In this document: positions 1 to 6,919 of the stretch, piece after piece | How positions within the stretch are numbered: the first letter of the stretch is position 1 | Layout: every line of letters starts with the position of its first letter | Assembly: GCA_048884925.1 (NCBI GenBank) | Contig: JBHLQK010000161.1 | Location: forward strand, 1 to 7,179 | Reading direction: 5' to 3' | Length of the DNA: 7,179 bases | Source: SMTZ1-83 sp048884925 | GTDB lineage: Archaea > Asgardarchaeota > Thorarchaeia > Thorarchaeales > Thorarchaeaceae | Translations under genes and position numbers: made by a program | The notes under the pieces: model-generated | What the model was told of the DNA's origin: nothing | The model's input: the letters and a program-made list of their open reading frames with translations, nothing else | Database searches by the model: none

Positions 1-89
1 AGCAAGAAATGAGTTTCACATCATCCCGTCGTGCTATTGAACCATAAAAAGCAGATGGCATCAGATGGAATCTTCTTCCATAGTAGAAT

Positions 90-113
90 CACCGACTAGC
101 TTATCTAAAACCT
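90..113 (+). promoter_or_regulatory. Upstream element of gene 1, identical to the one before gene 2 (probable promoter)
   Basis: These 24 bases begin caccgactag and end tctaaaacct, and recur without a mismatch at 3607-3630 upstream of the second gene. The core ttatctaaaa (101-110) is an A/T-rich box whose centre lies about 45 bases before the GTG start at 150. If it is an archaeal TATA-like box, transcription would begin near 130-133 and the leader would be only about 20 nt, containing the GAGGT site. A bacterial reading is weaker: there is no convincing -35/-10 pair. The sequence identity is seen; the promoter role is inferred from position and conservation. An operator is also possible. Confidence 0.6.
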
Positions 114-137
114 GTTGCTTACGTAATGATTGCGTGT

Positions 138-142
138 GAGGT
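138..142 (+). promoter_or_regulatory. Ribosome binding site that fixes the start of gene 1 at GTG 150
   Basis: GAGGT at 138-142 is followed by a 7-nt spacer (CAGGAGT) and then GTG at 150. The second gene has GAGGT, a 7-nt spacer (CTGGAGG) and ATG at the homologous codon. This matched arrangement favours GTG 150 over the in-frame ATG at 126, which lies upstream of the site. Confidence 0.7.
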
Positions 143-149
143 CAGGAGT

Positions 150-3100
150 GTGTACAAGCACTACGAGTCATCCGAGGATGTATTCGTGGACAGAGAGGAG
201 CATATCCAATGGATGAATCAGGCTCTTGAGCGATGTAAGCATGGGAGTGTCGTGCTCCACCTGAAGGGAATAGGCGGAATTGGAAAGTCATCGCTACTTA
301 ATCACTGGGTCCACACGCATGAAAAGACTATTCGTCTGGACTGCGAACAGTATACGGACTTTTTCCAACGTCTCAATATTCTTGCTAAAGGAGCTGTTCT
401 TCAAGGGGTCAAGCTTCAAAGATTCGACCTCCTCTGGCAAATTCGACAGCGTTTTGTTGAGGGAGTAGAGCCAGTTAGGGAAGAAGGTCGCGAGTGGGCC
501 AAAGAGGTCGTTATGGCTATCCCGTTCATTGGGTCACTCGCAAGTATTGGAAGCGCGATTCATGCGGTTGGTGCAAAGGTCACTCCGAAGTTGAAGGGAA
601 AATATGGAACTGTCGGAAAATGGCTTCAGGAAACTCTTGGCAAGAATCACTTAGAGCAGCTTCTGGAGATACTCTGGAAAGAACCGCGACGCGCAGAGTT
701 TCTTTACTTAGAGGCGTTCCTGGAAGACATCAATATGAGAAGCAATCTCGAAATTCCAATCCTATTCCTTCTGGACCATTTCGAGTATGTTGATGATAAA
801 AAAGCTCAGTGGCGATATAAGGGAGAAAAGATTACTGAAACTAATCTCTGGACACTATTTCTGTCCAATCTTGGGAACAGCGTAGGTGTCATGGCAAGCA
901 GACGAGCAGCTTCCGCAGGCAAAATGCTGAAGATCGAAGAGAGCGAACTCACAGAATTGGATAGAAACAGCTGTATCGAAATGCTTGAACTACAAGGTGT
1001 GGCTGACAGTGATATTCAAGAGAGAATTATTAGTGTAAGCGGGGGCAATCCATTTGTCCTCGATGCTGTGTGTGATATGATCAGGACTACTGAAGTATCT
1101 GTATCAGACATTGAAGACTTGCGAGCAGACACACTTGCGGAGGTTCGGTTGAAGGTCTGGAGAAGGCTGTTCAGTGAAGCGGAGGGATTGCACAATCTAA
1201 TCAATCGTGCAGGCCTAGTGTCGTATTTCGATGAGCGGATCATGCGTATCATTGCTCCTGAATTGACACCTGACAGTTGGGACCGTCTTAGAAGACTAAG
1301 TTTTGTAACGATGCGGAGTGATGGTACATTCGTCTTACACGACCTGGCGGAAGATCTAGTTAGAGCTGAACTAGGAAAGCAATTGACCCTCCTAGGTGAG
1401 GAGGTCTCCAGTCTACTTACAAGGGAATCAGAAGAAGAACATGATCCATCCCTACTTGGAATGGCCTTATCCGTTCAGGCTCTATATTCAGAAGATGAAA
1501 CAATCCAGAGAGCAAAGAACATCATCTTTAGGCTCATACGGAGAGATTCTGCTAAAGATGCCCTTGAAATCCTAAGGACCCTATCATTCGGGACTGTGGG
1601 AGGTAGGGCGGAGCATCAAGGAATGTCAGGTTGGGCTTTGCAGATTGAAAACAGATATGCTGAGGCAGAAACAGCAATCAGGGATGCAATTAGTGTCATT
1701 GAAGAATTAGCTATGAACGATGATGCAAAATATGCGGTCAGCCTGAGTATTTATCTAAGAGTGCTAGGAAATATACTGTTTTTTACATCTAGGTTTCATG
1801 AGGGAGAGGGAGAAGAGTGTTTTGCTCGTGCAATTGAGATTCAAAGACGATTAGCGAGTAGAGGTATCGAAGAGAATCTAGAGAATCTGGCAGAAACGAT
1901 TGCGATTCTAGGGTCTTGTCTTAATTCTCTGGATAGGAAAGATGAGGCATTGCCCTTGGCTCAAGAAGCAGTTGAAATCTTTAGACAATCTAAAAATCAT
2001 GAACAGCTGCCTTGGGCATTGAACATTCTTGCTTCGATTCAAGTCGATAAAGTCGATATCGCAAACACTACAAATATTTTCCAAGAAGCATTAGATTACC
2101 AACGAGAAGCATGTGCGCAGGACCAAAGTAATCCCCACCTTAAGTGGGTTCTAGCTGGAATATGCGGGAACTTGGCTCGCAACATGTGGCATTCAGGGAG
2201 ATTGGATGAAGCAGAAAAATTGTATCATGAAGCCATCACAGCCGGAAAAGAGCTCAATGAACTAGATCCCGACATCTTTGGTAGAAGACTCTATTTTATT
2301 ATACTTTGGTACCAAGAATTTCTATGGTGGACTGGTCAGGTTAGTAAGGTTGAACCAGTTCTAAATGATTGTCTGCAAATAGCTGAAAAGCTGGCCCAGA
2401 AAGAACCAGAAATCTACTATCTGCATCGTGCCGATCAGCTGTTTAACCATGCTCGGTTTCTAATAGTCTGTGGAGATACCTCTAGGGCAAGCTCCGTGAT
2501 TAGTAGAGCTGAGGATATACTCCGAGAAAAGGCCAAACAAGAAGAATATCCATATGATGCTACTTTTTGCCTAGCGCAGAATATAGCTTGGATTTTAGTA
2601 GCTCTCTACAGAAGAAACCTCAAGCTGGTAGATGCAGAGAGAAATTTGGACGAAGTGACTAGAATTCTTAAGGCCCACAGAAATCAATCTTGGAATGAAA
2701 TGGTACTGGGAGATGCATTGAATAACTTTGGGGCATTCTATCTATCTGTAGATAAACCTTCTAAGGCTAGGAATTTGCTTGAAGATGCTCTGAACTCATT
2801 TAGAACACAGCAAGACATTCATCCAGTTTTTTCGAAGCACAACTATGCTCTTTCTCTAGGTAATCTTGCGATCGCACATAGAGAGGTTGGACAACGTCGA
2901 AAAGCAAGACAACTCTTTCAAGAATCGTTAGAACTCTTTCAAGAAACCTTACATATGATGCCGAATAAGTCACAATATAACGCATCACTTACCCTCAACA
3001 ATTATTCATTGCTTCTCAAGGAATTGGGTGAGATTGATGAAGCTTGTTCCCAGCTCTCAGAAGCGATTGATACCCAGAAGCGACTAGCTGAGATCGAACC

Positions 3101-3557
3101 ACAGTTCTTTGAACCAATACTTGCTATCTCACTTGACAATCAAGGTATCCTTCTTACAGACATTAACAGATTCCCAGATGCAGAGAGATCATTCAGAGAG
3201 TCCATCGAAATTCGAAGAAGACTTGTTAATCAACCTTCTGAGATGTATCAAGTGGGACTGGCCACATCTCTTCACAACCTTGGAATCCTGCTGCACAAAG
3301 TTGGCAAATTACCAGACGCTGAGCAATCGTTGAAGGAAGCGCGAGGGATGTGGGAACAGCTGCTACAGAAGGCTCCTGAGTTACTCACTCCCAGACTTGG
3401 TAAAACGCTATATCACCTGCAAATGGTGCTTCGCGATGGCCGATCCAGAAAAGAAGAAGCGCAAGGTATCAAGAGACTCCTTTCAAGAATGCGCTTTGAT
3501 TTCCCAGATGCTGAGAGCCTATGGATTGAGGAAGAGGAACCCCTCCATATTTGGTAA
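150..3557 (+). CDS. STAND-class (NB-ARC/NACHT-like) P-loop NTPase with C-terminal TPR array, copy 1
   Basis: This protein of 1,135 residues probably acts as a nucleotide-dependent molecular switch. STAND NTPases are typically held inactive in the ADP state and oligomerise when the repeat domain senses a ligand. Visible in order: an FVDRE box near residues 12-16; Walker A GIGGIGKSS at 40-48 (Lys46, Ser47); a hydrophobic glycine-rich segment at 120-144; Walker B ILFLLDHFE at 204-212 (Asp209, Glu212); a sensor-like SRR at 250-252; GNP at 299-301, matching the GxP motif; a winged-helix region ending in LHD at 396-398, the counterpart of the NB-ARC MHD motif. TPR helices run from about 486 to 1,075, and the tail is acidic. 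No N-terminal effector, protease, nuclease or TIR domain is present. The GTG start is chosen because it gives MYKHYE in register with the paralogue and has a well-placed GAGGT; an ATG at 126 would add eight residues. Whether NB-ARC or NACHT is the better label, and what is sensed, cannot be told from the sequence. Confidence 0.88.
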   Translation: MYKHYESSEDVFVDREEHIQWMNQALERCKHGSVVLHLKGIGGIGKSSLLNHWVHTHEKTIRLDCEQYTDFFQRLNILAKGAVLQGVKLQRFDLLWQIRQRFVEGVEPVREEGREWAKEVVMAIPFIGSLASIGSAIHAVGAKVTPKLKGKYGTVGKWLQETLGKNHLEQLLEILWKEPRRAEFLYLEAFLEDINMRSNLEIPILFLLDHFEYVDDKKAQWRYKGEKITETNLWTLFLSNLGNSVGVMASRRAASAGKMLKIEESELTELDRNSCIEMLELQGVADSDIQERIISVSGGNPFVLDAVCDMIRTTEVSVSDIEDLRADTLAEVRLKVWRRLFSEAEGLHNLINRAGLVSYFDERIMRIIAPELTPDSWDRLRRLSFVTMRSDGTFVLHDLAEDLVRAELGKQLTLLGEEVSSLLTRESEEEHDPSLLGMALSVQALYSEDETIQRAKNIIFRLIRRDSAKDALEILRTLSFGTVGGRAEHQGMSGWALQIENRYAEAETAIRDAISVIEELAMNDDAKYAVSLSIYLRVLGNILFFTSRFHEGEGEECFARAIEIQRRLASRGIEENLENLAETIAILGSCLNSLDRKDEALPLAQEAVEIFRQSKNHEQLPWALNILASIQVDKVDIANTTNIFQEALDYQREACAQDQSNPHLKWVLAGICGNLARNMWHSGRLDEAEKLYHEAITAGKELNELDPDIFGRRLYFIILWYQEFLWWTGQVSKVEPVLNDCLQIAEKLAQKEPEIYYLHRADQLFNHARFLIVCGDTSRASSVISRAEDILREKAKQEEYPYDATFCLAQNIAWILVALYRRNLKLVDAERNLDEVTRILKAHRNQSWNEMVLGDALNNFGAFYLSVDKPSKARNLLEDALNSFRTQQDIHPVFSKHNYALSLGNLAIAHREVGQRRKARQLFQESLELFQETLHMMPNKSQYNASLTLNNYSLLLKELGEIDEACSQLSEAIDTQKRLAEIEPQFFEPILAISLDNQGILLTDINRFPDAERSFRESIEIRRRLVNQPSEMYQVGLATSLHNLGILLHKVGKLPDAEQSLKEARGMWEQLLQKAPELLTPRLGKTLYHLQMVLRDGRSRKEEAQGIKRLLSRMRFDFPDAESLWIEEEEPLHIW
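507..581 (+). other. Conserved hydrophobic glycine-rich segment inside the NTPase of copy 1
   Basis: This stretch encodes residues 120-144, including MAIPFIGSLASIG, with glycines at 128, 134 and 141 and then a lysine-rich stretch ending PKLKGKYG. It sits between Walker A and Walker B and is among the best conserved parts of the pair. It could be a membrane-interacting helix, an oligomerisation surface or a buried helix of the NTPase fold. The composition is seen; every functional reading is inference. Confidence 0.55.
2163..2570 (+). repeat. TPR block of copy 1, first in-register run
   Basis: Helix-A anchor positions fall at residues 672, 718 and 764, exactly 46 apart, then at 808 after a 44-residue unit. 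Typical features are GRLDEAEKLYHEAI and the linker pattern LA-x3-P-x2-Y before the next helix A. The paralogue has the same 46, 46, 44 spacing. Units here are well diverged from one another. Confidence 0.65.
2718..3407 (+). repeat. Five tandem 46-residue (138-bp) TPR units of copy 1
   Basis: Helix-A anchors (L-x-N or similar) lie at residues 857, 903, 949, 995, 1041 and 1087, every interval being exactly 46 residues. The units read roughly as L-x-N-x-G-x-L-L, then a turn with D/E-A, then E-A/S-x-x-I-x-R-R-L-x(4)-P. This resembles the 46-residue TPR variety seen in many bacterial multi-repeat proteins rather than the canonical 34-residue unit. The sixth anchor opens a degenerate terminal half-repeat, LYHLQMVLRD. 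The paralogue has only three full units in the matching region. Confidence 0.75.
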
Positions 3558-3568
3558 TGTCGTGAAGG

Positions 3569-3600
3569 GAGCTTTTGCATCTGCAAACGTGAACAAGCTC
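3569..3600 (+). repeat. Nested inverted repeat between the two genes, possible terminator or leader structure
   Basis: An outer inverted repeat GAGCTT (3569-3574) with AAGCTC (3595-3600) encloses a perfect hairpin TTTGC-ATCT-GCAAA (3574-3587). It starts 11 bases after the stop codon of copy 1, where a terminator would be expected. It is not followed by a T-run, so intrinsic termination is uncertain. It could equally be chance or a protein-binding site just upstream of the promoter element at 3607. Confidence 0.3.
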
Positions 3601-3606
3601 ATCATG

Positions 3607-3630
3607 CACCGACTAGCTTATCTAAAACCT
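3607..3630 (+). promoter_or_regulatory. Upstream element of gene 2, identical to the one before gene 1 (probable promoter)
   Basis: This is a perfect 24-base copy of 90-113, with the A/T-rich core ttatctaaaa at 3618-3627 and its end 41 bases before the ATG. Nineteen bases after the end of both 24-mers, the shared leader sequence gcgtgtgag begins (132 and 3649). Its presence implies that gene 2 is transcribed from its own promoter and not only by read-through from gene 1. The sequence just upstream of the element is not similar between the two copies, so the conserved block has a sharp left edge. Confidence 0.6.
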
Positions 3631-3656
3631 CAGCCTTTTCTATGCGTCGCGTGTGA

Positions 3657-3661
3657 GAGGT
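3657..3661 (+). promoter_or_regulatory. Ribosome binding site of gene 2
   Basis: GAGGT lies 7 nt upstream of the ATG at 3669. A second G-rich run, GGAGG at 3664-3668, touches the start codon and is too close to be the main site. An in-frame TGA at 3654-3656 rules out any longer N terminus, so this start is secure and serves as the reference for copy 1. Confidence 0.75.
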
Positions 3662-3668
3662 CTGGAGG

Positions 3669-6600
3669 ATGTACAAGCACTACGAGACATCTGATGATGT
3701 GTTCGTGGATAGAGAGGAATACATCAAGTGGATGGATGACGCGCTTGATAGATGCAAAGATGGCAATATTATTCTCCATCTGAGAGGCATAGGAGGTATT
3801 GGAAAGAGCTCACTCCTCCGCTATTGGAATCAATCCATTGAGACTGCAGTCCGACTTGATTGCAGCCAATTCTCAGATTACTACTCTCGTCTTGATACGC
3901 TGGCAAAAGGCGTAGTGCGAATCGGAATCAAACTTCCTCGATTCGACATTATATGGCACATCCGGAAGCGTTTCGTGGAGGGAGTTGAGCCTGCAAAGGA
4001 AACTGGTCGTGAGTGGGCAAAAGATGTGCTGATGGCTATCCCCTTCATTGGTTCTCTTGCAAGTATCGGAACTGCAATCAGCTCAATTGGAAAACAGGTT
4101 GCACCTAAGCTCAAGGGAAAATATGGTCTTGTGGGAAAATGGCTTCAGGAGTGCCTGGGTGCGAACTACATGGAAAAACTCCTTGAGATTCTATGGAAAG
4201 ACCCTCGCCACGCTGAATTTCTCTTTCTTGATGCTCTGCTGGAGGACATCAACAACCGAAAGGACCTTCAAAGACCTCTACTCTTTCTTTTGGATCACTT
4301 TGAGTATGTTGACCAAGAGGAGCTGAAATGGCGGTATAGCGGGAGAAAGGTCTCGGAGTCTGAGCTTTGGTACATATTTCTTTCATCATTAAGAAATTGC
4401 GTTGGAGTCTTGAGTAGCAGAAGATCCATTCCGGATACGCTCGATGCTAAGCTCAAGGTGGAGGAGAAGGTGCTCACTGAGCTGGATGAGTCTAGTATAC
4501 GTGAGCTACTTGACAAGAGAATGGTATCCAACAAAGATATCCAGGATAGAATTACGAGCGTGACTGGCGGCAATCCATTTGTCATTGATGCAATCTGTGA
4601 CATGAATGATTCGGGTAGAATTGCTCTGAATGATGTCGAAAGCCTTCGTGCAGATACGCTCGATGAAGTTCGTTTGAAGACGTGGCGTAGGCTATTCAAT
4701 ATGTCAAAGGACCTTCAGGATATAATAAATCGAGCGGGACTACTACAGGCCTTCGACCGCAGGCTAATGGACATCATAGCACCTACAGTTACCACTGACA
4801 TCTGGGATAGGCTAAGACGATTGAGCTTTGTCTATTCGCGTGACGATGGTACCTGGGTACTCCATGACTTGGCGCGAGAGCTAATCATCACTGAGTTGGG
4901 CTCACAGGGCAAAAATCTCGTAGAGGAAGTTGCCCAACTACTTGAGAAGAAATCTAGAGAAGAGAACGATTTGGGCTTGATTGGGCAAGCCTTCTCAGTT
5001 AAGGCTCTTTTCTCAGAAGAGGAGGTCATCGAAAAGACGAAGAAAACAATCAAAGACCTAATCGAGAGAGATGCGGCCATAGAGTCCCTGCAAATTCTTG
5101 ATAATACGAAATTTCAATCTATGAAAGGCAAAGCTGAACTGCAGGGACTTAGGGGTAGGGCATTAGGCTTAGCCGCTCGTTTTGCTGAGGCGGAAGAGGC
5201 GCTACGAGATGCCATAAGGATCAATGAGGAATTGGCAGAAGCTGAGCCGGAGAAGCATCTAGGTAGTGTAGCAGAACATCTATGTTCTCTGTCGGAGCTG
5301 TTCACTCCCTCGAGACTAGACGAAGCCCTGACTACAATCTCAAGGGCGCTTGAGATGCAAAGAGGAGTGGCGAAACAGGAAGATGTCAACCAGCTTAGAT
5401 CTCTGGCTCGGATTCTCCTGCAATTTGGTGTGGTGAGTCTCAACAAGAATCCCCTAGATGCGATAGATCCTATGAAGGAAGCGATTGCGATCTATCGGAA
5501 GATCAATGCTGTCGATCAGATTGCCTTTTCCCTAAATGCTCTATCATTGGCACTTGCGAATCTCCATCGGTGGACTGAGGCAGAGCAAGCTATCGTTGAG
5601 GCAATGGAGCTTCAAAAGAGGATGATTGAATCCCAACCAGATAATTTGCGCCTAAAATCTGTGTTGGCTGCTATGACACACAATATGGCGTTTATGGCTG
5701 ATTTCAAAGGGAACAAGGAAGAAGGAGAGCGATTTTATGGCGATGCGCTTCAGATTCGTAGAAACCTTGCTGACAGAGACCCTGATGTATATTTGCAGAG
5801 ATTGCTTACGGAGCTCTGGAGTTTGGGTATTTTCTATTTTAGATATAGCAAACTAGATGAAGCTGAGAAACTCTTTCTTGAGGTGCTTGAAATTGCCAAA
5901 GGCAAAGCTGAGAAATCACCCGAGGAATACGAGGTCTGGATTGAACGCGCAAGTTTAACTTTGAGCCAAGTCTACAGCATACGTGGAAAGACACGTCTGG
6001 CAATTTCATCAATCAATAAGGCTATTGACACGAATAGGAGACTCGTTGATAAAGGCGGATTCAGTTTGAGAACGGCGACACTGACTTCCTCCTTTGCTAT
6101 TATACGAATAAGGATGCATGAGTATGAGAAAGCTGAAAAGCTACTTCGTGAGAGCATCCGAATCTACAGTGATAGCGGCCCTCTTGCGCCGCGTTGGCAT
6201 GCTGACTTTGCACAAGTTCTGAACAACTACGGGACTTTGCTTTGGCGGGAGGGTAGACTCTCTGAAGCAAAGGCGGTACTTGAGGAAGCCCTAGGAATAA
6301 TTCGCGGAAAGGTGGAGGAGTTGCCAGAGGTCTACACAGGACTTCTCTCAACTACTCTTTGCAATCTCGCTATTACTCTAGCAGATTATAATGAATCAGA
6401 GGCCGCTAATTCCAATTTTCAGGAGTCGCTGTCTATTAGTGAGTACCTTGCCAAGAGAACACCTGATCGATATAGAATCCATCGAGCAATAATACTTCAC
6501 AATTTCGCCAACTTCCTGCTCGATGTAGGCAAAAGGTTAGAGGCATATGGCATTTTGAGGAGAGCAGTTGAAATAAAACGCGGTCTTGTTACGGAATTTC

Positions 6601-6812
6601 CAGGGATTTTCGAATCGAGTCTTGTTGCATCACTAAGAAATCTTTCAGTAATGTTGAGGGAGGACAACGAGCATGGCCTGGAAGAGGTCGTCCGGGAAGT
6701 TTTTGAATTGTGTGATAAGATACCGTACCTTGACTCAACGGATCTGCCCAAGGACGAGAACTGGGAAATGGAGTGGGAGGCAAATTACGCCGAGTATGGG
6801 GAAACACCCTAA
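3669..6812 (+). CDS. STAND-class (NB-ARC/NACHT-like) P-loop NTPase with C-terminal TPR array, copy 2
   Basis: This 1,047-residue paralogue of the preceding gene is expected to be the same kind of ATP/ADP-controlled signalling switch. Motifs: FVDRE at 12-16; Walker A GIGGIGKSS at 40-48; hydrophobic segment at 120-144; Walker B LLFLLDHFE at 204-212 (Asp209, Glu212); SRR at 250-252; GNP at 301-303; winged-helix LHD at 398-400; TPR helices from about 488 to 1,000; an acidic, tryptophan-containing tail. All NTPase signatures are intact, so neither copy looks decayed. Over residues 1-215 I count 148 identities with copy 1 and no gaps; the TPR half is much less similar and lacks two 46-residue units. 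The gene follows copy 1 on the same strand after 111 bases and carries its own promoter-like element. The products could co-assemble or recognise different ligands; the sequence does not decide between these. Confidence 0.9.
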   Translation: MYKHYETSDDVFVDREEYIKWMDDALDRCKDGNIILHLRGIGGIGKSSLLRYWNQSIETAVRLDCSQFSDYYSRLDTLAKGVVRIGIKLPRFDIIWHIRKRFVEGVEPAKETGREWAKDVLMAIPFIGSLASIGTAISSIGKQVAPKLKGKYGLVGKWLQECLGANYMEKLLEILWKDPRHAEFLFLDALLEDINNRKDLQRPLLFLLDHFEYVDQEELKWRYSGRKVSESELWYIFLSSLRNCVGVLSSRRSIPDTLDAKLKVEEKVLTELDESSIRELLDKRMVSNKDIQDRITSVTGGNPFVIDAICDMNDSGRIALNDVESLRADTLDEVRLKTWRRLFNMSKDLQDIINRAGLLQAFDRRLMDIIAPTVTTDIWDRLRRLSFVYSRDDGTWVLHDLARELIITELGSQGKNLVEEVAQLLEKKSREENDLGLIGQAFSVKALFSEEEVIEKTKKTIKDLIERDAAIESLQILDNTKFQSMKGKAELQGLRGRALGLAARFAEAEEALRDAIRINEELAEAEPEKHLGSVAEHLCSLSELFTPSRLDEALTTISRALEMQRGVAKQEDVNQLRSLARILLQFGVVSLNKNPLDAIDPMKEAIAIYRKINAVDQIAFSLNALSLALANLHRWTEAEQAIVEAMELQKRMIESQPDNLRLKSVLAAMTHNMAFMADFKGNKEEGERFYGDALQIRRNLADRDPDVYLQRLLTELWSLGIFYFRYSKLDEAEKLFLEVLEIAKGKAEKSPEEYEVWIERASLTLSQVYSIRGKTRLAISSINKAIDTNRRLVDKGGFSLRTATLTSSFAIIRIRMHEYEKAEKLLRESIRIYSDSGPLAPRWHADFAQVLNNYGTLLWREGRLSEAKAVLEEALGIIRGKVEELPEVYTGLLSTTLCNLAITLADYNESEAANSNFQESLSISEYLAKRTPDRYRIHRAIILHNFANFLLDVGKRLEAYGILRRAVEIKRGLVTEFPGIFESSLVASLRNLSVMLREDNEHGLEEVVREVFELCDKIPYLDSTDLPKDENWEMEWEANYAEYGETP
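4026..4100 (+). other. Conserved hydrophobic glycine-rich segment inside the NTPase of copy 2
   Basis: Residues 120-144 share MAIPFIGSLASIG exactly with copy 1, with glycines at the same numbers (128, 134, 141), followed by APKLKGKYG. The nucleotide sequences of the two copies differ at many third positions here, so the protein sequence rather than the DNA is being conserved. Possible roles are the same as for copy 1. Confidence 0.55.
5676..6083 (+). repeat. TPR block of copy 2, first in-register run
   Basis: Helix-A anchors fall at residues 670, 716, 762 and 806, giving the same 46, 46, 44 spacing as copy 1, two residues earlier in the chain. KLDEAEKLFLEVLEIAK is the clearest helix-B stretch. 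Despite low residue identity with copy 1, the preserved spacing shows that the arrays are collinear here. Confidence 0.6.
6219..6632 (+). repeat. Three tandem 46-residue (138-bp) TPR units of copy 2
   Basis: Anchors at residues 851 (LNNYGTLL), 897 (LCNLAITL), 943 (LHNFANFL) and 989 (LRNLSVML) are exactly 46 apart. The last opens a terminal half-repeat corresponding to the one in copy 1. Copy 1 has five full units between the matching landmarks, so the array has gained or lost two units since duplication. Confidence 0.75.
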
Positions 6813-6919
6813 CGACGAGAAAGCAGCCTGCGCATGATATTGGGGTTTCCTTGCTATAGAAAACCTAAATTCAACTGAACGGGTGAGCGGCTATACCTCT
6901 GCTTCAAACCCGAGAATAA

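Noticed and set aside
1..47. Possible tail of an upstream plus-strand gene ending at TAA 45-47 (…SRRAIEP) or at TGA 38-40.
   Set aside because: Only about 12-14 codons are visible in either frame, with nothing to separate them from chance.
52..68. Direct repeat CAGATGG at 52-58 and 62-68.
   Set aside because: Too short and not present before gene 2, so it does not look like a shared operator.
2718..3407. 138-bp periodicity considered as a non-coding satellite or CRISPR-like array.
   Set aside because: The period is in protein residues; the nucleotide repeats are too diverged, and there is no spacer-repeat pattern.
3397..3783. Open frame of 128 codons spanning the end of copy 1, the gap and the start of copy 2.
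   Set aside because: It overlaps two clearly coding frames and the promoter element, and its translation is cysteine- and arginine-rich noise.
4295..4699. Minus-strand open frame of 134 codons inside copy 2, and several similar shorter ones elsewhere.
   Set aside because: Serine-rich, low-complexity antisense translations of strongly supported coding sequence; no independent start signals.
150..6812. Frameshift or pseudogene in either paralogue.
   Set aside because: Both frames are uninterrupted, with all NTPase motifs intact and collinear domain order.
6844..6865. Hairpin GGTTT…AAACC downstream of copy 2 as a terminator.
   Set aside because: Only five pairs, mostly A-T, with a 12-base loop and no T-run on either strand.
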